Program-made: the position numbers and the translations under genes
From: DASVRZ01 sp038230215
GTDB taxonomy: Bacteria > Verrucomicrobiota > Verrucomicrobiia > Chthoniobacterales > DASVRZ01
Assembly: GCA_038230215.1 (NCBI GenBank)
Contig: JBBRNR010000007.1
Coordinates: forward strand, 106,710-170,709
Direction of reading: 5' to 3'
DNA length: 64,000 bases
The notes under the pieces: generated by a model
What the model was told of the DNA's origin: nothing
Seen by the model: the letters and a program-made list of their open reading frames with translations, nothing else
The model's database searches: none
Part shown: one piece after another, positions 1 to 8,971 of the stretch
How the letters are laid out: every line of letters starts with the position of its first letter
Numbering within the stretch: the stretch's first letter is position 1

Positions 1-197
1 TCTTCGATGGCGCGCGCGGCGAAGTAGTCGAGGAAAGTGGTGATAACTAGTAAAATCACCCACCAATGCGTGACGTAGCCGTAGAAAAAATAACTCGCCG
101 CGATGAGAAACGCGTTTTGAAGTTTTCGCGTTAGCATCCAGTAAACGCTGAACACGCCAACGAAGAAAACGAGGAAATCGATGCTATGAAAAATCAT
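1..197 (-). CDS. MBOAT-family membrane O-acyltransferase (AlgI-like), N-terminus only, cut by the window edge
   Basis: The minus strand from the ATG at 197 reads into the left edge without a stop, giving 65 residues. The fragment starts MIFHSIDFLVFF and continues with AASYFFYGY, the classic opening of AlgI/DltB-like MBOAT proteins: a first membrane helix, a short basic loop, then a second helix with an F-F-Y-G motif. MBOAT proteins move acyl groups (usually acetyl) across the inner membrane onto exported polysaccharide. Its ATG overlaps the TGA of the upstream SGNH-like gene (ATGA), so the two are probably co-translated as an acyltransferase and its periplasmic partner. The catalytic His lies outside the window, so activity cannot be checked. 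Confidence 0.8.
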   Translation of the reverse strand, partial: MIFHSIDFLVFFVGVFSVYWMLTRKLQNAFLIAASYFFYGYVTHWWVILLVITTFLDYFAARAIE

Positions 198-1243
198 GGC
201 AGAAAAGGTTTCACACGTTGCCAAAAATAATGAGTCCACCCCGGCTTGGCGGCATCGGAAATGTGATCTCCATCCTGATACATCGAGAGAGTGATCGACG
301 GGTCGTTCGTTTCGTCGAAGAACACGCAATGTCGGCTCTCCAGCCAGACGCGGAGGCGGGCAATGTAGGTCGTCATCTCCGCGGATTGCGGAGTGATATT
401 GTCGGGACCGGGACGGCATTTCACGCGGAAGAAGATGAGCGGAATGCCATTTTTCTCTGCGAGATCGACGATGTGCGGGAGGAAGGATTTTTTCGGCGAT
501 GGATCGAAAATCCGAGGACGTCCGTTTTCTGAATCATCGATCGAGGAATCTTCTACAGGCAGTTCTGCTGCAAGATCCGAACGCAGTGAAGCAAGATTGA
601 AACGACTCGCCATAAACGTCCGGCGGTCGTCTTTTTTCTGACCAAAAGCGGTGAGGTCGAGTGCCAGATTTTCGAGCCGAGTGTGGAACTGCGCCGAGGC
701 ATTTTTAGAATACAAAAGTCCGTTGGGTTCCACTAGCCAGCGTCGAGTCCAGGAGATGGCATTCCATAGTTTCGGAGGATCGGGCAAGAGCAGTTTCGCG
801 ACAAGTTTGTCCTCGCCCAGCCTCACTCGATCGAGGTTGGCCTGATATAGTCCATCGACCCGAAAGCGCGGCCAGGTGAGATATTGATTGCGGAAAAAAA
901 AGATGACGGCGCGAGGTTTAACGCGGGATCTAACAATGACGTTTTTAAAATAAAGATACCAGGCCGCCGAACTGGCCCCGCCGCGCGCGTAGAAGAAAAA
1001 ACGGCGCCCGCTAAGTTGCGAAATCGGCGCTGGCTCCATGCGCGTCGTGAGCATGGAATCGCCGATAACGATGTAATCTGGATGAGCGGATTTAAGGTCC
1101 GCGAGGTGCTCCGCCAGTTTTTCAGAGACGACATTTTCCGCAGCTAGATCGCGTCTATCGGCAAATGCCCGAAACATCGCGAGTCCGCCCAAAGGCACGA
1201 GAATGAAGAAGCCGATGAGCTGCCAGAAAGAGCGGACTCTCAT
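194..1243 (-). CDS. SGNH-hydrolase-like membrane-anchored protein, MBOAT partner
   Basis: 349 residues. One N-terminal hydrophobic anchor (about residues 7-25) is followed by a periplasmic domain. IGDSM at residues 60-64 matches the block I nucleophile motif (Gly-Asp-Ser) of SGNH/GDSL hydrolases, and D324-G-D-H327 near the C-terminus matches the block V Asp-x-x-His. SGNH proteins next to MBOAT acyltransferases (the AlgJ/AlgX, DltD or PatB arrangement) complete transfer of acetyl groups to polysaccharide, and that is the likely role here. It overlaps both neighbours by ATGA: the glycosyltransferase upstream (1240-1243) and the MBOAT gene downstream. Overall similarity to a named family was not recognised; the call rests on motifs and context. 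Confidence 0.6.
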   Translation of the reverse strand: MRVRSFWQLIGFFILVPLGGLAMFRAFADRRDLAAENVVSEKLAEHLADLKSAHPDYIVIGDSMLTTRMEPAPISQLSGRRFFFYARGGASSAAWYLYFKNVIVRSRVKPRAVIFFFRNQYLTWPRFRVDGLYQANLDRVRLGEDKLVAKLLLPDPPKLWNAISWTRRWLVEPNGLLYSKNASAQFHTRLENLALDLTAFGQKKDDRRTFMASRFNLASLRSDLAAELPVEDSSIDDSENGRPRIFDPSPKKSFLPHIVDLAEKNGIPLIFFRVKCRPGPDNITPQSAEMTTYIARLRVWLESRHCVFFDETNDPSITLSMYQDGDHISDAAKPGWTHYFWQRVKPFLP

Positions 1244-2748
1244 TGGTCTGGTGCGATCTGGTAAAGGCGAATGCCCGGGTGAAGATAAATGATTTCGCCG
1301 ACGGGACTTTCCCAGACAAGTCTGCCAGTGGCGAAGAGTTTTTTGTAAAAAGTGGCACGGCTCTCAAACTCGGCCTGCTCCTTGGAGTTGGGTTTGAGTC
1401 CGTTGAAGAAGCGGTTATAAGTCTGCCGGGTGACGGCGACATAGCGGACGTTCTGTTTTTTGAGAATGTCCAGGGAGCCCAGATCCGCGACAAATTCGGA
1501 GTTAAGGACGATGCGATTTTTCCAGTTTGGATCGGCTAGAAGATCGACACGCTCATCCTGCGCGATGACAGCGGAGGGAGTGGTTTTTTGGTTGATCCAT
1601 TGACGTAAGCCCCCCCGCGCGTCGGTGGAAAATTCGGCGTAAAGATTTTTCCAAACCGGGAAGTTGGCGACAGCTGCGGCAATGACCGCGATGATTGCGA
1701 TCAGGGTGAAAATTAGACGCGGCTTGATCTGCCACGACTGGCGCATGAGCAGGCCGGGAGCAACGCCAGCGAGAAACGAAAACAGCACCGTTGCTGGCAA
1801 CACATAGCGCGTGGCGGTCTTCGGCGACAAGGAGAGCAATGCCACGAAGAAGAACGGAAAAAGCAGTGTGAGAAGTTGCGGGGCCGTGCTTTTTTTCCAA
1901 GCGACTAACATGGTTATGGAAGTCAGACCGAGGCCGACCCAGATGCCGATGGGAGTGATCTCTCGCAGTTTCACCAGATAGTAGGCGTGAGGCACATCGC
2001 GACTGAGACCACGATGTCCTCCGGTGGCGCCGTCCATCTCGCGGCCCACCCCGTGGCTGAAGTCGGCCCAGTGCCGGAGTAATGGCCAATCGACGACGAT
2101 GATTGTAAGCAACAATCCGCCGGTGAACCAGAGAATGAGCCGGGCGTTTTCCCGACGGGATTTCAAAATGAGCAGCGGCAGGACAAAGAGCAAAATGACC
2201 GCACCAAGATATTTGCCGGAAACGGCCAGTGCCAAGGAGATGCCGAGAAGCGCAGCCGTGGCAGGCCGTGGTGTTTTCCAAAAAAAATCTACCGCCAAAA
2301 ACGTCGCCGCGAGGCCAAAAAGCAGCGCCGAATCCTCTTTGAAATAATGCGCCAATTCAAATCCAAGTGGATTCAAAACGAGCAGGATTGCAACACTCCA
2401 GGCTGAAGCCCAGCCGCCCCAGCGCCCAGCGAGAATGGTTAGTGTGACTATCGCCAGCGCGGTGAAAATCGCCGAGACCCAGCGACCTGCCACGGCGGCG
2501 TTGATCGGAGTTTTTTCCATCAACCCTGAATGCCAGGCCGCGCTTGTCGTGGTGAGCAGAAGCAGAGGATGGAAGAAATTACGTTTCCCCGAAACGATCT
2601 GACGCACCTTGGTGTCCTCGTCAGGATGATAGGTGTAGGGAAACGTATTGTGCCGGGTGCAAACCGCCAGCGTGGTGAGACCAACCAAAACCAGAAAAAT
2701 CAGCAGCCTCCACGACAGTCGGGCAGGGGAGATGGGTTCGATCAGCAC
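1240..2748 (-). CDS. Membrane glycosyltransferase, GT39/PMT (ArnT-like) family
   Basis: 502 residues with about ten to twelve predicted membrane helices. After the first helix, the first external loop carries H41-P-D-E44, the acidic pair typical of polyprenyl-phosphate-sugar dependent glycosyltransferases (PMT_2/ArnT/GT83 type). Such enzymes take a sugar from an undecaprenyl-phosphate carrier and transfer it on the periplasmic side. The C-terminal roughly 120 residues form a soluble domain. First gene of the minus-strand trio with the SGNH and MBOAT genes, joined by ATGA overlap, and divergent from two further membrane glycosyltransferases. The acceptor is unknown. Confidence 0.7.
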   Translation of the reverse strand: MLIEPISPARLSWRLLIFLVLVGLTTLAVCTRHNTFPYTYHPDEDTKVRQIVSGKRNFFHPLLLLTTTSAAWHSGLMEKTPINAAVAGRWVSAIFTALAIVTLTILAGRWGGWASAWSVAILLVLNPLGFELAHYFKEDSALLFGLAATFLAVDFFWKTPRPATAALLGISLALAVSGKYLGAVILLFVLPLLILKSRRENARLILWFTGGLLLTIIVVDWPLLRHWADFSHGVGREMDGATGGHRGLSRDVPHAYYLVKLREITPIGIWVGLGLTSITMLVAWKKSTAPQLLTLLFPFFFVALLSLSPKTATRYVLPATVLFSFLAGVAPGLLMRQSWQIKPRLIFTLIAIIAVIAAAVANFPVWKNLYAEFSTDARGGLRQWINQKTTPSAVIAQDERVDLLADPNWKNRIVLNSEFVADLGSLDILKKQNVRYVAVTRQTYNRFFNGLKPNSKEQAEFESRATFYKKLFATGRLVWESPVGEIIYLHPGIRLYQIAPDQ

Positions 2749-2848
2749 ACGTTCAAAATAGTTTTCCGATGGTTATTGGCGAGCGTAAATCTGAATGGGT
2801 ATATGCTGGTCAAAATCCCTGGCAGAAGGCATTTTTGGCGGCTCACTC

Positions 2849-4642
2849 ATGAATCTGCCTCTTCCGCTGACCAGTCGTTTATCTTGGGTCGGCCAAAAAC
2901 TGGACGGCGCGGCTGCATTCCTGGATGCGCTCGCAAAAAAAACGATCCGAGTTGCAGTCCAATGGAACTCGCGCTGGACCCGGTCTTGGATGCGGTGGGT
3001 GGAAATTTTGGCCGCGCTGGCGCTAGTCGCGGTGAGTTGCTTTTACTTGTTTCAAATCGTGCAGATTATGGTCACGACCCCGCTGCAAGGCGACGAGGTT
3101 GGCACAATCAAGACCTTCAGTTCAAAGGGTGCTAAATACGTGGCGACGCATTATGGCGTGGCAAAAAATCACATTTTCTTCAACCTCCTAAACGCCTGGA
3201 CACCGAACCACAAGGACTACACACCGTGGCGCGGACGCCTCTGGTCGTTCGTGGCTTTTGCGGGTTTGCTAACACTGGCGCTACGATTTTTCATCCGACG
3301 CCAATGGTATTTGGAAGGAGCGCTCTTTTTCTTCTTCTCGACCAGCAGCCAGAAAATGTTAGAGACAAACTTGGCGGCGCGCGGCTATGGACTTCTGGCC
3401 TTTTTTACCCTGGCAGGATGCCTGCTAGTCCATGGTTATTTCGAAAAACCTGGCTGGAAACCCGCGGCTTGGCTCTGTCTCTGCGTGACGCTCGGCACCT
3501 ACACGATGCCGCATTACATCCTCTATGGCGGCGTGCTGATTTCACTGCTTTTCCTGCGCACATGGGACTGGCGGGTCTGTCTGCTTGGCATCGCCACGGT
3601 GATAGCGATCGGGTTGCTTTATGCGCCAGTGCTCAGCCAGCTTTCCGCCGTCGTGGGCAAATATGCGGACACCTACGGCGAGTCTTATCCTGATTTCAAC
3701 GCGGTTTACACCACGGTCAGCTACTATCTATTGCAGCAAAAACCGTGGGTCGTTTTCGCCGCGCTCATGGGAACGTTGCTCGCGCCATTCGTCCTCTGGT
3801 CGCGAACGAATTCCACTGGGAAAGCGCTCCAGCTTTTAGTCGTCACAGCGTTTGTCTTCCTCGTCATTTGCCTGAAACTCGAAACGCCCCGCCTGCGCAC
3901 GACGGACTTTGTCACCATCCCGTTGCTCTTTGCCGGCCTGCTCTCGGCGGGACGAATTTATCGGTTTGAGCACATCTCGAGTCTTCGCCCGCTGCTCGCG
4001 CTGGCCTGCGTGGCTCCCCTGATTTTCACCACATGGAATCGCGCCAACGACTTCCATTTTACTTCCAAGGAAAACTATCTCGGCTCCAGTCAAATCATCC
4101 GCGCTATATTCCCGACGGGCGTCGCGGTGCATGTCAACGAGCGGCCCGACAAGCTCCAGCATACACTTCCGGCTGGCTACGTGAATCCAGTTCCATTCGA
4201 TTCGGAAGCATGGAAACGAGGGGAACTCGTCATGCTGGATTCGGATTTTCGCGCAACGGAACGTTTCGTTCCTGCCAATGTTAGCTCCGACGCCATTGAG
4301 TTGCGGGTGAAGCAGGCGAAGGGCGATTATCAGGGCGTTTCCTTCGTGCCGCCGAAAAATGATCTGCTCGTATGGGCGCAAACCCAGCCGGGAGAAATCG
4401 AGATTAAAATCAAACCCGGCCCACCGCTTTACTCTATCAACATCCTCGTTGAAAAAACTCGGGGCGCGAGCGATTGGCAATTCGAGAACGAAAAAAATCT
4501 CGCCAAAAAACTCCAGAGTTTTCCGGCGCAAAACGGGACACTTCACACCATCACCGGCATTGGCAAGCCACCCGTCTCGCTGCGGATGCACCTGAATCCG
4601 CCCGCCCGCGTCCTGCAAATATGGGCCATTCCCGGCAAATGA
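2849..4642 (+). CDS. Putative membrane glycosyltransferase, PMT/GT39-like
   Basis: About 597 residues from the ATG at 2849; an in-frame ATG at 2795 would add 18 unconvincing residues, and neither has a good Shine-Dalgarno. A first helix around residues 50-70 is followed by Q-G-D82-E83-V-G, the acidic pair of the first periplasmic loop in PMT-like enzymes. Several more helices follow, then a soluble C-terminal domain of about 190 residues. Probably uses a lipid-linked sugar donor in the same envelope-glycan pathway as its neighbours. Its TGA overlaps the ATG of the next gene (ATGA at 4639-4642). Donor and acceptor cannot be read from the sequence. Confidence 0.6.
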   Translation: MNLPLPLTSRLSWVGQKLDGAAAFLDALAKKTIRVAVQWNSRWTRSWMRWVEILAALALVAVSCFYLFQIVQIMVTTPLQGDEVGTIKTFSSKGAKYVATHYGVAKNHIFFNLLNAWTPNHKDYTPWRGRLWSFVAFAGLLTLALRFFIRRQWYLEGALFFFFSTSSQKMLETNLAARGYGLLAFFTLAGCLLVHGYFEKPGWKPAAWLCLCVTLGTYTMPHYILYGGVLISLLFLRTWDWRVCLLGIATVIAIGLLYAPVLSQLSAVVGKYADTYGESYPDFNAVYTTVSYYLLQQKPWVVFAALMGTLLAPFVLWSRTNSTGKALQLLVVTAFVFLVICLKLETPRLRTTDFVTIPLLFAGLLSAGRIYRFEHISSLRPLLALACVAPLIFTTWNRANDFHFTSKENYLGSSQIIRAIFPTGVAVHVNERPDKLQHTLPAGYVNPVPFDSEAWKRGELVMLDSDFRATERFVPANVSSDAIELRVKQAKGDYQGVSFVPPKNDLLVWAQTQPGEIEIKIKPGPPLYSINILVEKTRGASDWQFENEKNLAKKLQSFPAQNGTLHTITGIGKPPVSLRMHLNPPARVLQIWAIPGK

Positions 4643-6579
4643 ATCCGTCGGCCTCTGATAAGAATGCAACTCGATTGTGGCTGCTGCTTTGCCTGCCGGC
4701 GCTGATTCTGAGCGCGGTGATTCGCTGCACTTTGCTCGCGGGCTGGCGCGATGGATTTTATTTCGGACCCGACTCCGAGGGTTATTGGCGTGGCGTTTAC
4801 AGTTTCTTTCATCAGGGTGGATTCGAGGTCGCTTCGAAACGTTCCTGGGGTTATCCGGCGCTGCAACTGCTCTCGCCGTTCGGCCCTCTGAGTCCGGGAT
4901 TTACGGCCGCGTTGATCCAGCATTTCTTCGGCTGGATCGCGATCCTTCCGCTGGCGGCGATAGTACGACGAATGATCCCGGAATGGCGCTGGTTTTTGAT
5001 TCCAGTGACAGTCGTATTTGCGCTCGATCCACTGTTGGCTTTTTGGGAGCACATCCTGATTGCCGATTCGCTGCTTGTCACGTTGGGGCTCGCCATCGGC
5101 TGGGCGGCACTGGTTTATTGGCAGAAACCGGGTTGGAAAATAGGGACGCTGGTTCTGGGGCTGATCTTTTTGTCGATGTCCGTGCGTCCGGTGGGTCGCG
5201 CATTTTGGGCGGGATTTCTGCCGGTCATTTTGCTCGCGCCGACGCTGCCTTGGAAAACCCGTGGCTGGCATTTCCTTCTCGCGCTGATTTTCATTTTTCC
5301 AGCGATTGCGCTGACCAAGGTCAAGCAAGGCGACGATCTTCTTTTCGGCTCTGTTTTCCCCTTTATCCCAACCACGGGCGGCAAACACGCCGACCTCAAA
5401 CCCGAGATTGCGCCGATGATCAAGGCCGGACGCGCCAATCTCTGGCAGTTCGTTCGCACCGGGCAAAAGGAAGTCTTCACGCTGACATTGGGTGCAAACC
5501 CAGATCGCGAAATAGGGCCAAAATTCACCACGTTGATGCGGGATCGCAAGGCCTTCGCCCAAGTCCGCCATGATCTCGCTCGCGAGGCCATCGTGCATCA
5601 TCCGTTTGGCTGCTTTGAGATCGCCATGCTGAAGATCTACTCCGTGCTCGCGAACGACGTAAAATCCCTCCGCATCCGGCCAGAGCGCTTCAATAGCATT
5701 CACGCGAAATTTCTTGCCGAAGGAAACGTCCGCATCGCACCAGACTTCGCGCCGTGGCTTCTGCGCGACTCCATCGCCATTACACCTGAAGGGATCCGCC
5801 GCGTTCTCGACAATCGGGTGCAGCCTGGCTCACTCGGGCAGCTCTACATTCACGTCTTTCCCTGGTTGGAAAAACATTTCACTCTCTACCATTTGAAGTC
5901 TTCCACGACTCTTCCACCACCCTCGGCATTCCTTCCGGTGGTGGTTTTTCTGGTCGGAATCATCGGCTGGTTTGCGCTCCGGCTCGGCAGCGGACTCGTC
6001 CCCCTGCTTTCCTTGAATGCTGCTTATCTCGGTCTCACTTTCGGAGTCGGCCGCGCCGTGCAACGCTACCGGCTACCCTCCGAATACTTCTTCATCCTCG
6101 GCATTTTCCTCGGCGTTCTCGTGCTTTGGCGAATCGGAAAAAAATGCCTTCCGGCCCCGGTCCTTCGGCTTCTTTCGCCCGCGCTTTTACATCGGTTGTT
6201 CTTCTTTTGCATTGGCGGGTTGGTGAGTTTTCTCCTCAACCTCATTCCCTACAAACTGCTCACACTCGAGTTCCATTGGACCCACAACGCCGCCTACGCC
6301 GTCAGTCTGAGCTTCGTCACGCTGCTCATGTTCTTCTGGAATTACCGGGTGAATTTTCCCACCTCCAGTCTCTGGCACGATTGCGCCTGGCGCTATCTCA
6401 CGGCGACGGCAATCGCCTGGACAACTAATTTCCTCCTCGTTGGCTGGCTGAAATCCCATCTGCCCGTCGCCGGGGCCATCTTCGTCGTGGGTTTTGTCAT
6501 CGCGCTTTTTAAGTTTGTCCTCTACCACAGATGGGTCTTTCCTCATCGTCCGACCGCGAACGAAATTCCCACCTTGTGA
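4639..6579 (+). CDS. Membrane glycosyltransferase fused to a C-terminal GtrA-like domain
   Basis: 646 residues from the ATG at 4639, chosen because it overlaps the preceding stop; the open frame extends further upstream inside the previous gene. The N-terminal about 500 residues look like a PMT/ArnT-type multi-helix transferase, with G-P-D45-S-E in the first loop. From about residue 510 the sequence changes to a four-helix GtrA-like domain ending in a basic Y-H-R-W-V-F motif typical of GtrA proteins. GtrA proteins are thought to flip or present undecaprenyl-phosphate-linked sugars made by a GtrB-type GT2, and such a GT2 is the very next gene (GTGA overlap). Carrier, synthase and transferase are thus encoded together, two of them in one chain. 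Confidence 0.7.
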   Translation: MNPSASDKNATRLWLLLCLPALILSAVIRCTLLAGWRDGFYFGPDSEGYWRGVYSFFHQGGFEVASKRSWGYPALQLLSPFGPLSPGFTAALIQHFFGWIAILPLAAIVRRMIPEWRWFLIPVTVVFALDPLLAFWEHILIADSLLVTLGLAIGWAALVYWQKPGWKIGTLVLGLIFLSMSVRPVGRAFWAGFLPVILLAPTLPWKTRGWHFLLALIFIFPAIALTKVKQGDDLLFGSVFPFIPTTGGKHADLKPEIAPMIKAGRANLWQFVRTGQKEVFTLTLGANPDREIGPKFTTLMRDRKAFAQVRHDLAREAIVHHPFGCFEIAMLKIYSVLANDVKSLRIRPERFNSIHAKFLAEGNVRIAPDFAPWLLRDSIAITPEGIRRVLDNRVQPGSLGQLYIHVFPWLEKHFTLYHLKSSTTLPPPSAFLPVVVFLVGIIGWFALRLGSGLVPLLSLNAAYLGLTFGVGRAVQRYRLPSEYFFILGIFLGVLVLWRIGKKCLPAPVLRLLSPALLHRLFFFCIGGLVSFLLNLIPYKLLTLEFHWTHNAAYAVSLSFVTLLMFFWNYRVNFPTSSLWHDCAWRYLTATAIAWTTNFLLVGWLKSHLPVAGAIFVVGFVIALFKFVLYHRWVFPHRPTANEIPTL

Positions 6580-7451
6580 ACACCACGCCTCTTTCTCAGC
6601 TTTCCGTCACCGTCCTCATTCCGGCTTACAACGAAGTCGATGCCCTGCCGGAAACCGTGGCCGCTGTCTTGGCGCACGCGCATTTGCTGGCGAATCTGGA
6701 GATTATCGTCATCAACGACGGCTCCTGCGACGGCACGGCGGAAGCGGCTGCACGACTGCCCGTCCGAGTGATCCACCACGAGACGAATCACGGCTACGGC
6801 GCGTCGCTCAAAGATGGTCTGCGCGAGGCGAGTCACGACTGGATTCTAATCATCGACGCCGACGGCACGTATCCGATCGACCAGATTCCGCGCTTGCTTG
6901 AGGAAAGCCACGGCTACGACATGGTCGTCGGCGCGAGGACCGGGGAAATCGTCCAGGTTCCACTGCTGCGACGGCCGGCGAAATGGATCATCACCCGTCT
7001 CGCGGAGTATCTCAGCCAGCGAAAAATACCCGACTTAAACTCTGGTCTGCGCCTCTTCCGGAAGGATGTCGCGATGCGGTTTTTCTCGTTGTACCCGGAT
7101 GGATTTTCCTTCACCACGACGATCACCCTCGCGATGCTCACAAATCGTTACCGGGTGAAATTTCTCCCGATCAATTACCTGAAGCGCATCGGTAAAAGCA
7201 GCATCCGACCGATCCACGACTTCATCAATTTCACCCTGCTGATCATCCGCATTTGTGCCTACTTTAAGCCGCTGAATGTCTTCATCCCGCCGTCGTCGCT
7301 CCTGATTTTTCTGGGCTTCATCAAGTGCGCCGTTGACTACCATCACCAAGGCCATCTCGGCCTGTTGGGCGTGAGTCTGGTGCTGACTGGCATTCAAATG
7401 CTGTTCATCGGCCTGCTCGCGGATCTGGTGGATCAGCGCATGAAGATGTAA
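6576..7451 (+). CDS. GT2 glycosyltransferase, dolichol/undecaprenyl-phosphate sugar synthase (DPM1/GtrB-like)
   Basis: 291 residues from a GTG at 6576 that overlaps the previous TGA (GTGA); an ATG at 6531 in the same frame would add 15 residues. The GT-A fold begins V-L-I-P-A-Y-N-E. The nucleotide-sugar/metal site is D94-A-D96-G. The protein ends with two hydrophobic helices, as in polyisoprenyl-phosphate glycosyltransferases that load glucose or mannose on undecaprenyl phosphate at the cytoplasmic face. Its product would be the donor for the GtrA-fused transferase encoded immediately upstream. The sugar is unknown. Confidence 0.85.
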   Translation: MNTTPLSQLSVTVLIPAYNEVDALPETVAAVLAHAHLLANLEIIVINDGSCDGTAEAAARLPVRVIHHETNHGYGASLKDGLREASHDWILIIDADGTYPIDQIPRLLEESHGYDMVVGARTGEIVQVPLLRRPAKWIITRLAEYLSQRKIPDLNSGLRLFRKDVAMRFFSLYPDGFSFTTTITLAMLTNRYRVKFLPINYLKRIGKSSIRPIHDFINFTLLIIRICAYFKPLNVFIPPSSLLIFLGFIKCAVDYHHQGHLGLLGVSLVLTGIQMLFIGLLADLVDQRMKM

Positions 7452-7514
7452 CTCGCCTGTTAGTCGTGAAGAACTGGCTTTTCTTTTCGCGGGAATGGTA
7501 GGAAAGTTCGCCGT

Positions 7515-8423
7515 ATGGAGATCCCTCCTCACAGAACCAAACGGCTGAAGCTGCGCCCCGCGGTCGCTGTGCCGGAAGTGGTGCCTGAGCGTGAGTGGGT
7601 GCCAATCCAGACCCGCAACAGCGGTTTCCGTCCGAAGAGCGTGGAAAAACCCGTGCTCAGAATCACTCCGCCGGGGCCGGAAATAGAGCACCAGTCATCT
7701 GTTTTTCCACCCGCCGACCACAAAGTCGCCTTGCCGAAGCGCCCCAAATTTAGACATACCCTTTCCATGCCCGACATTCTCCGCACCACCAAATTCGTTG
7801 ACGCTGCCGCCCAGCACATTCTCAACCACGCCGCCCGGGCCATCCTCGAACGCGGCCGTTTTTTCCTCTCCCTCAGCGGCGGCAGCACTCCCAAGGCGAT
7901 CTACCAAAAACTCGCCCAGCTCGCTCCAGACATGAGTCAATGGGTCATCACTTTTGGCGACGAACGCTGCGTGCCGCCCGATGATAAACAGAGCAATTAT
8001 CGCATGGCCCGCGAAGCCTGGCTCGACCAGACAAAAGCGACCGTGTTGCGCATGCGCGGCGAACTCGATCCAGCGGCGGCCGCTCTCGACTACGAGACGC
8101 AACTCGACGCGTTTCCCGGTTTTCGCCACGACTTGATTCTCCTCGGCATCGGCGACGATGGCCACACGGCCTCGCTCTTTCCGGAGAGCACCGCGTTAAA
8201 GGAAAAACACCGTCGCGTCGTGGCAAATTACGCCCCCACGCTCGGCGTCTGGCGAATCACCTTCACCTTTCCCTTCATCAACGCCGCCCGCAGCATCGTC
8301 TTTATTGTGAATGGAAAATCCAAACAATCGCTCGTGGAATCCATCTTGCGCGGCGGAACGGACTACCCTTCCGAGCGCATCGCCCCGACCGACGGCCACC
8401 TCCTCTGGCTCCTCGGCGAATAA
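7515..8423 (+). CDS. pgl: 6-phosphogluconolactonase with an N-terminal extension
   Basis: Hydrolyses 6-phosphoglucono-1,5-lactone in the oxidative pentose phosphate pathway, in the cytoplasm. The conserved domain begins at M85 (ATG at 7767). It shows the LSGGSTP phosphate-binding motif, GDERCVP, and GIGDDGHTASLFP, all diagnostic of SugarP_isomerase/Pgl proteins. The 218 residues from M85 make a normal family member. The 84-residue Pro/Arg-rich extension from the ATG at 7515 has no recognised homology, but its codon use looks coding and TAGGAAAG lies upstream, whereas 7767 has no ribosome site. Either start is possible. It is the only central-metabolism gene here and is not linked to neighbours. 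Confidence 0.85.
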   Translation: MEIPPHRTKRLKLRPAVAVPEVVPEREWVPIQTRNSGFRPKSVEKPVLRITPPGPEIEHQSSVFPPADHKVALPKRPKFRHTLSMPDILRTTKFVDAAAQHILNHAARAILERGRFFLSLSGGSTPKAIYQKLAQLAPDMSQWVITFGDERCVPPDDKQSNYRMAREAWLDQTKATVLRMRGELDPAAAALDYETQLDAFPGFRHDLILLGIGDDGHTASLFPESTALKEKHRRVVANYAPTLGVWRITFTFPFINAARSIVFIVNGKSKQSLVESILRGGTDYPSERIAPTDGHLLWLLGE

Positions 8424-8460
8424 TTGTCTGACTCGAAACGGAGCGCTTCACCGGATCGAG

Positions 8461-8730
8461 TTATCTCTTTTCGACGAGATCACCTTCCACAAACTGGTGA
8501 ATCAATCCCGAAATCAATGACTGATAAGGAACCCCTTTGGCGGCAGCGACCCGTTGGATTCCCACCATATCGTGATCGGATAACCGGATGTTGATCCGAC
8601 GATCCTTTTTGAAGGTATTCTCCGCTGCCGATTTCAACTGCTTCAGCAAGGCCTTGTCCGGCTTGCGCAGGTGAATCTCATCACGCTCAAAGAGCGTCTC
8701 TATCTCTTTCTCTTCCTTGCTAAGTTTCAT
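8461..8730 (-). CDS. CopG/ribbon-helix-helix antitoxin-like protein
   Basis: 89 residues. The C-terminal half (K-K-D-R-R-I-N-I-R-L then a helix-turn-helix ending G-V-P-Y-Q-S-L-I) matches the CopG/BrnA class of ribbon-helix-helix DNA-binding antitoxins: a basic beta strand followed by two helices. The acidic N-terminal part is the usual toxin-binding region. It has a strong Shine-Dalgarno (GAAGGAG, 8 nt before ATG). No BrnT-like toxin is visible upstream; instead it follows hicA by about 58 nt on the same strand. It may be an orphan antitoxin, or the transcriptional repressor for the HicBA cassette, whose own antitoxin is short. Confidence 0.65.
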   Translation of the reverse strand: MKLSKEEKEIETLFERDEIHLRKPDKALLKQLKSAAENTFKKDRRINIRLSDHDMVGIQRVAAAKGVPYQSLISGLIHQFVEGDLVEKR

Positions 8731-8788
8731 CGCTTTTCTCCTTCGTCACCAGCCAGATCACTCCATTAGAATCTCGAATTCCCGCCCA

Positions 8789-8971
8789 TTATTCTTCTTT
8801 GGAGAGGTCTCGTAAAATCTTCCGAGCCAGAAGCTCGTTAATCTCTCGGTGTCTGGGGATGGGTTGTGTGGCACCCGACTTTGGGTTGTGGTAAATATCA
8901 TGCCTGGCTCCATGTCGGATCAGGACCGCACCTGCGGACTCTACTTTGGCGATCAAGTCGCGCCGCTTCAC
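8789..8971 (-). CDS. hicA: HicA-type mRNA interferase toxin
   Basis: 60 residues, the usual HicA length. The small dsRBD-like fold is recognisable from M-K-R-R-D-L-I, then G-A-V-L-I-R-H-G-A-R-H-D-I-Y-H-N-P, which holds the conserved glycine-histidine segment including the catalytic His, then P-R-H-R-E-I and a C-terminal helix. HicA toxins cleave mRNA and arrest growth until neutralised by HicB. The start codon overlaps the stop of the upstream hicB-like gene (ATGA, 8968-8971), giving antitoxin-then-toxin order. Confidence 0.8.
   Translation of the reverse strand: MKRRDLIAKVESAGAVLIRHGARHDIYHNPKSGATQPIPRHREINELLARKILRDLSKEE

Noticed and set aside
8731..8788. BrnT-like toxin in front of the CopG gene
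   Set aside because: Only about 58 nt lie between hicA and copG; a short open frame is seen but is far too small and shows no toxin motif.
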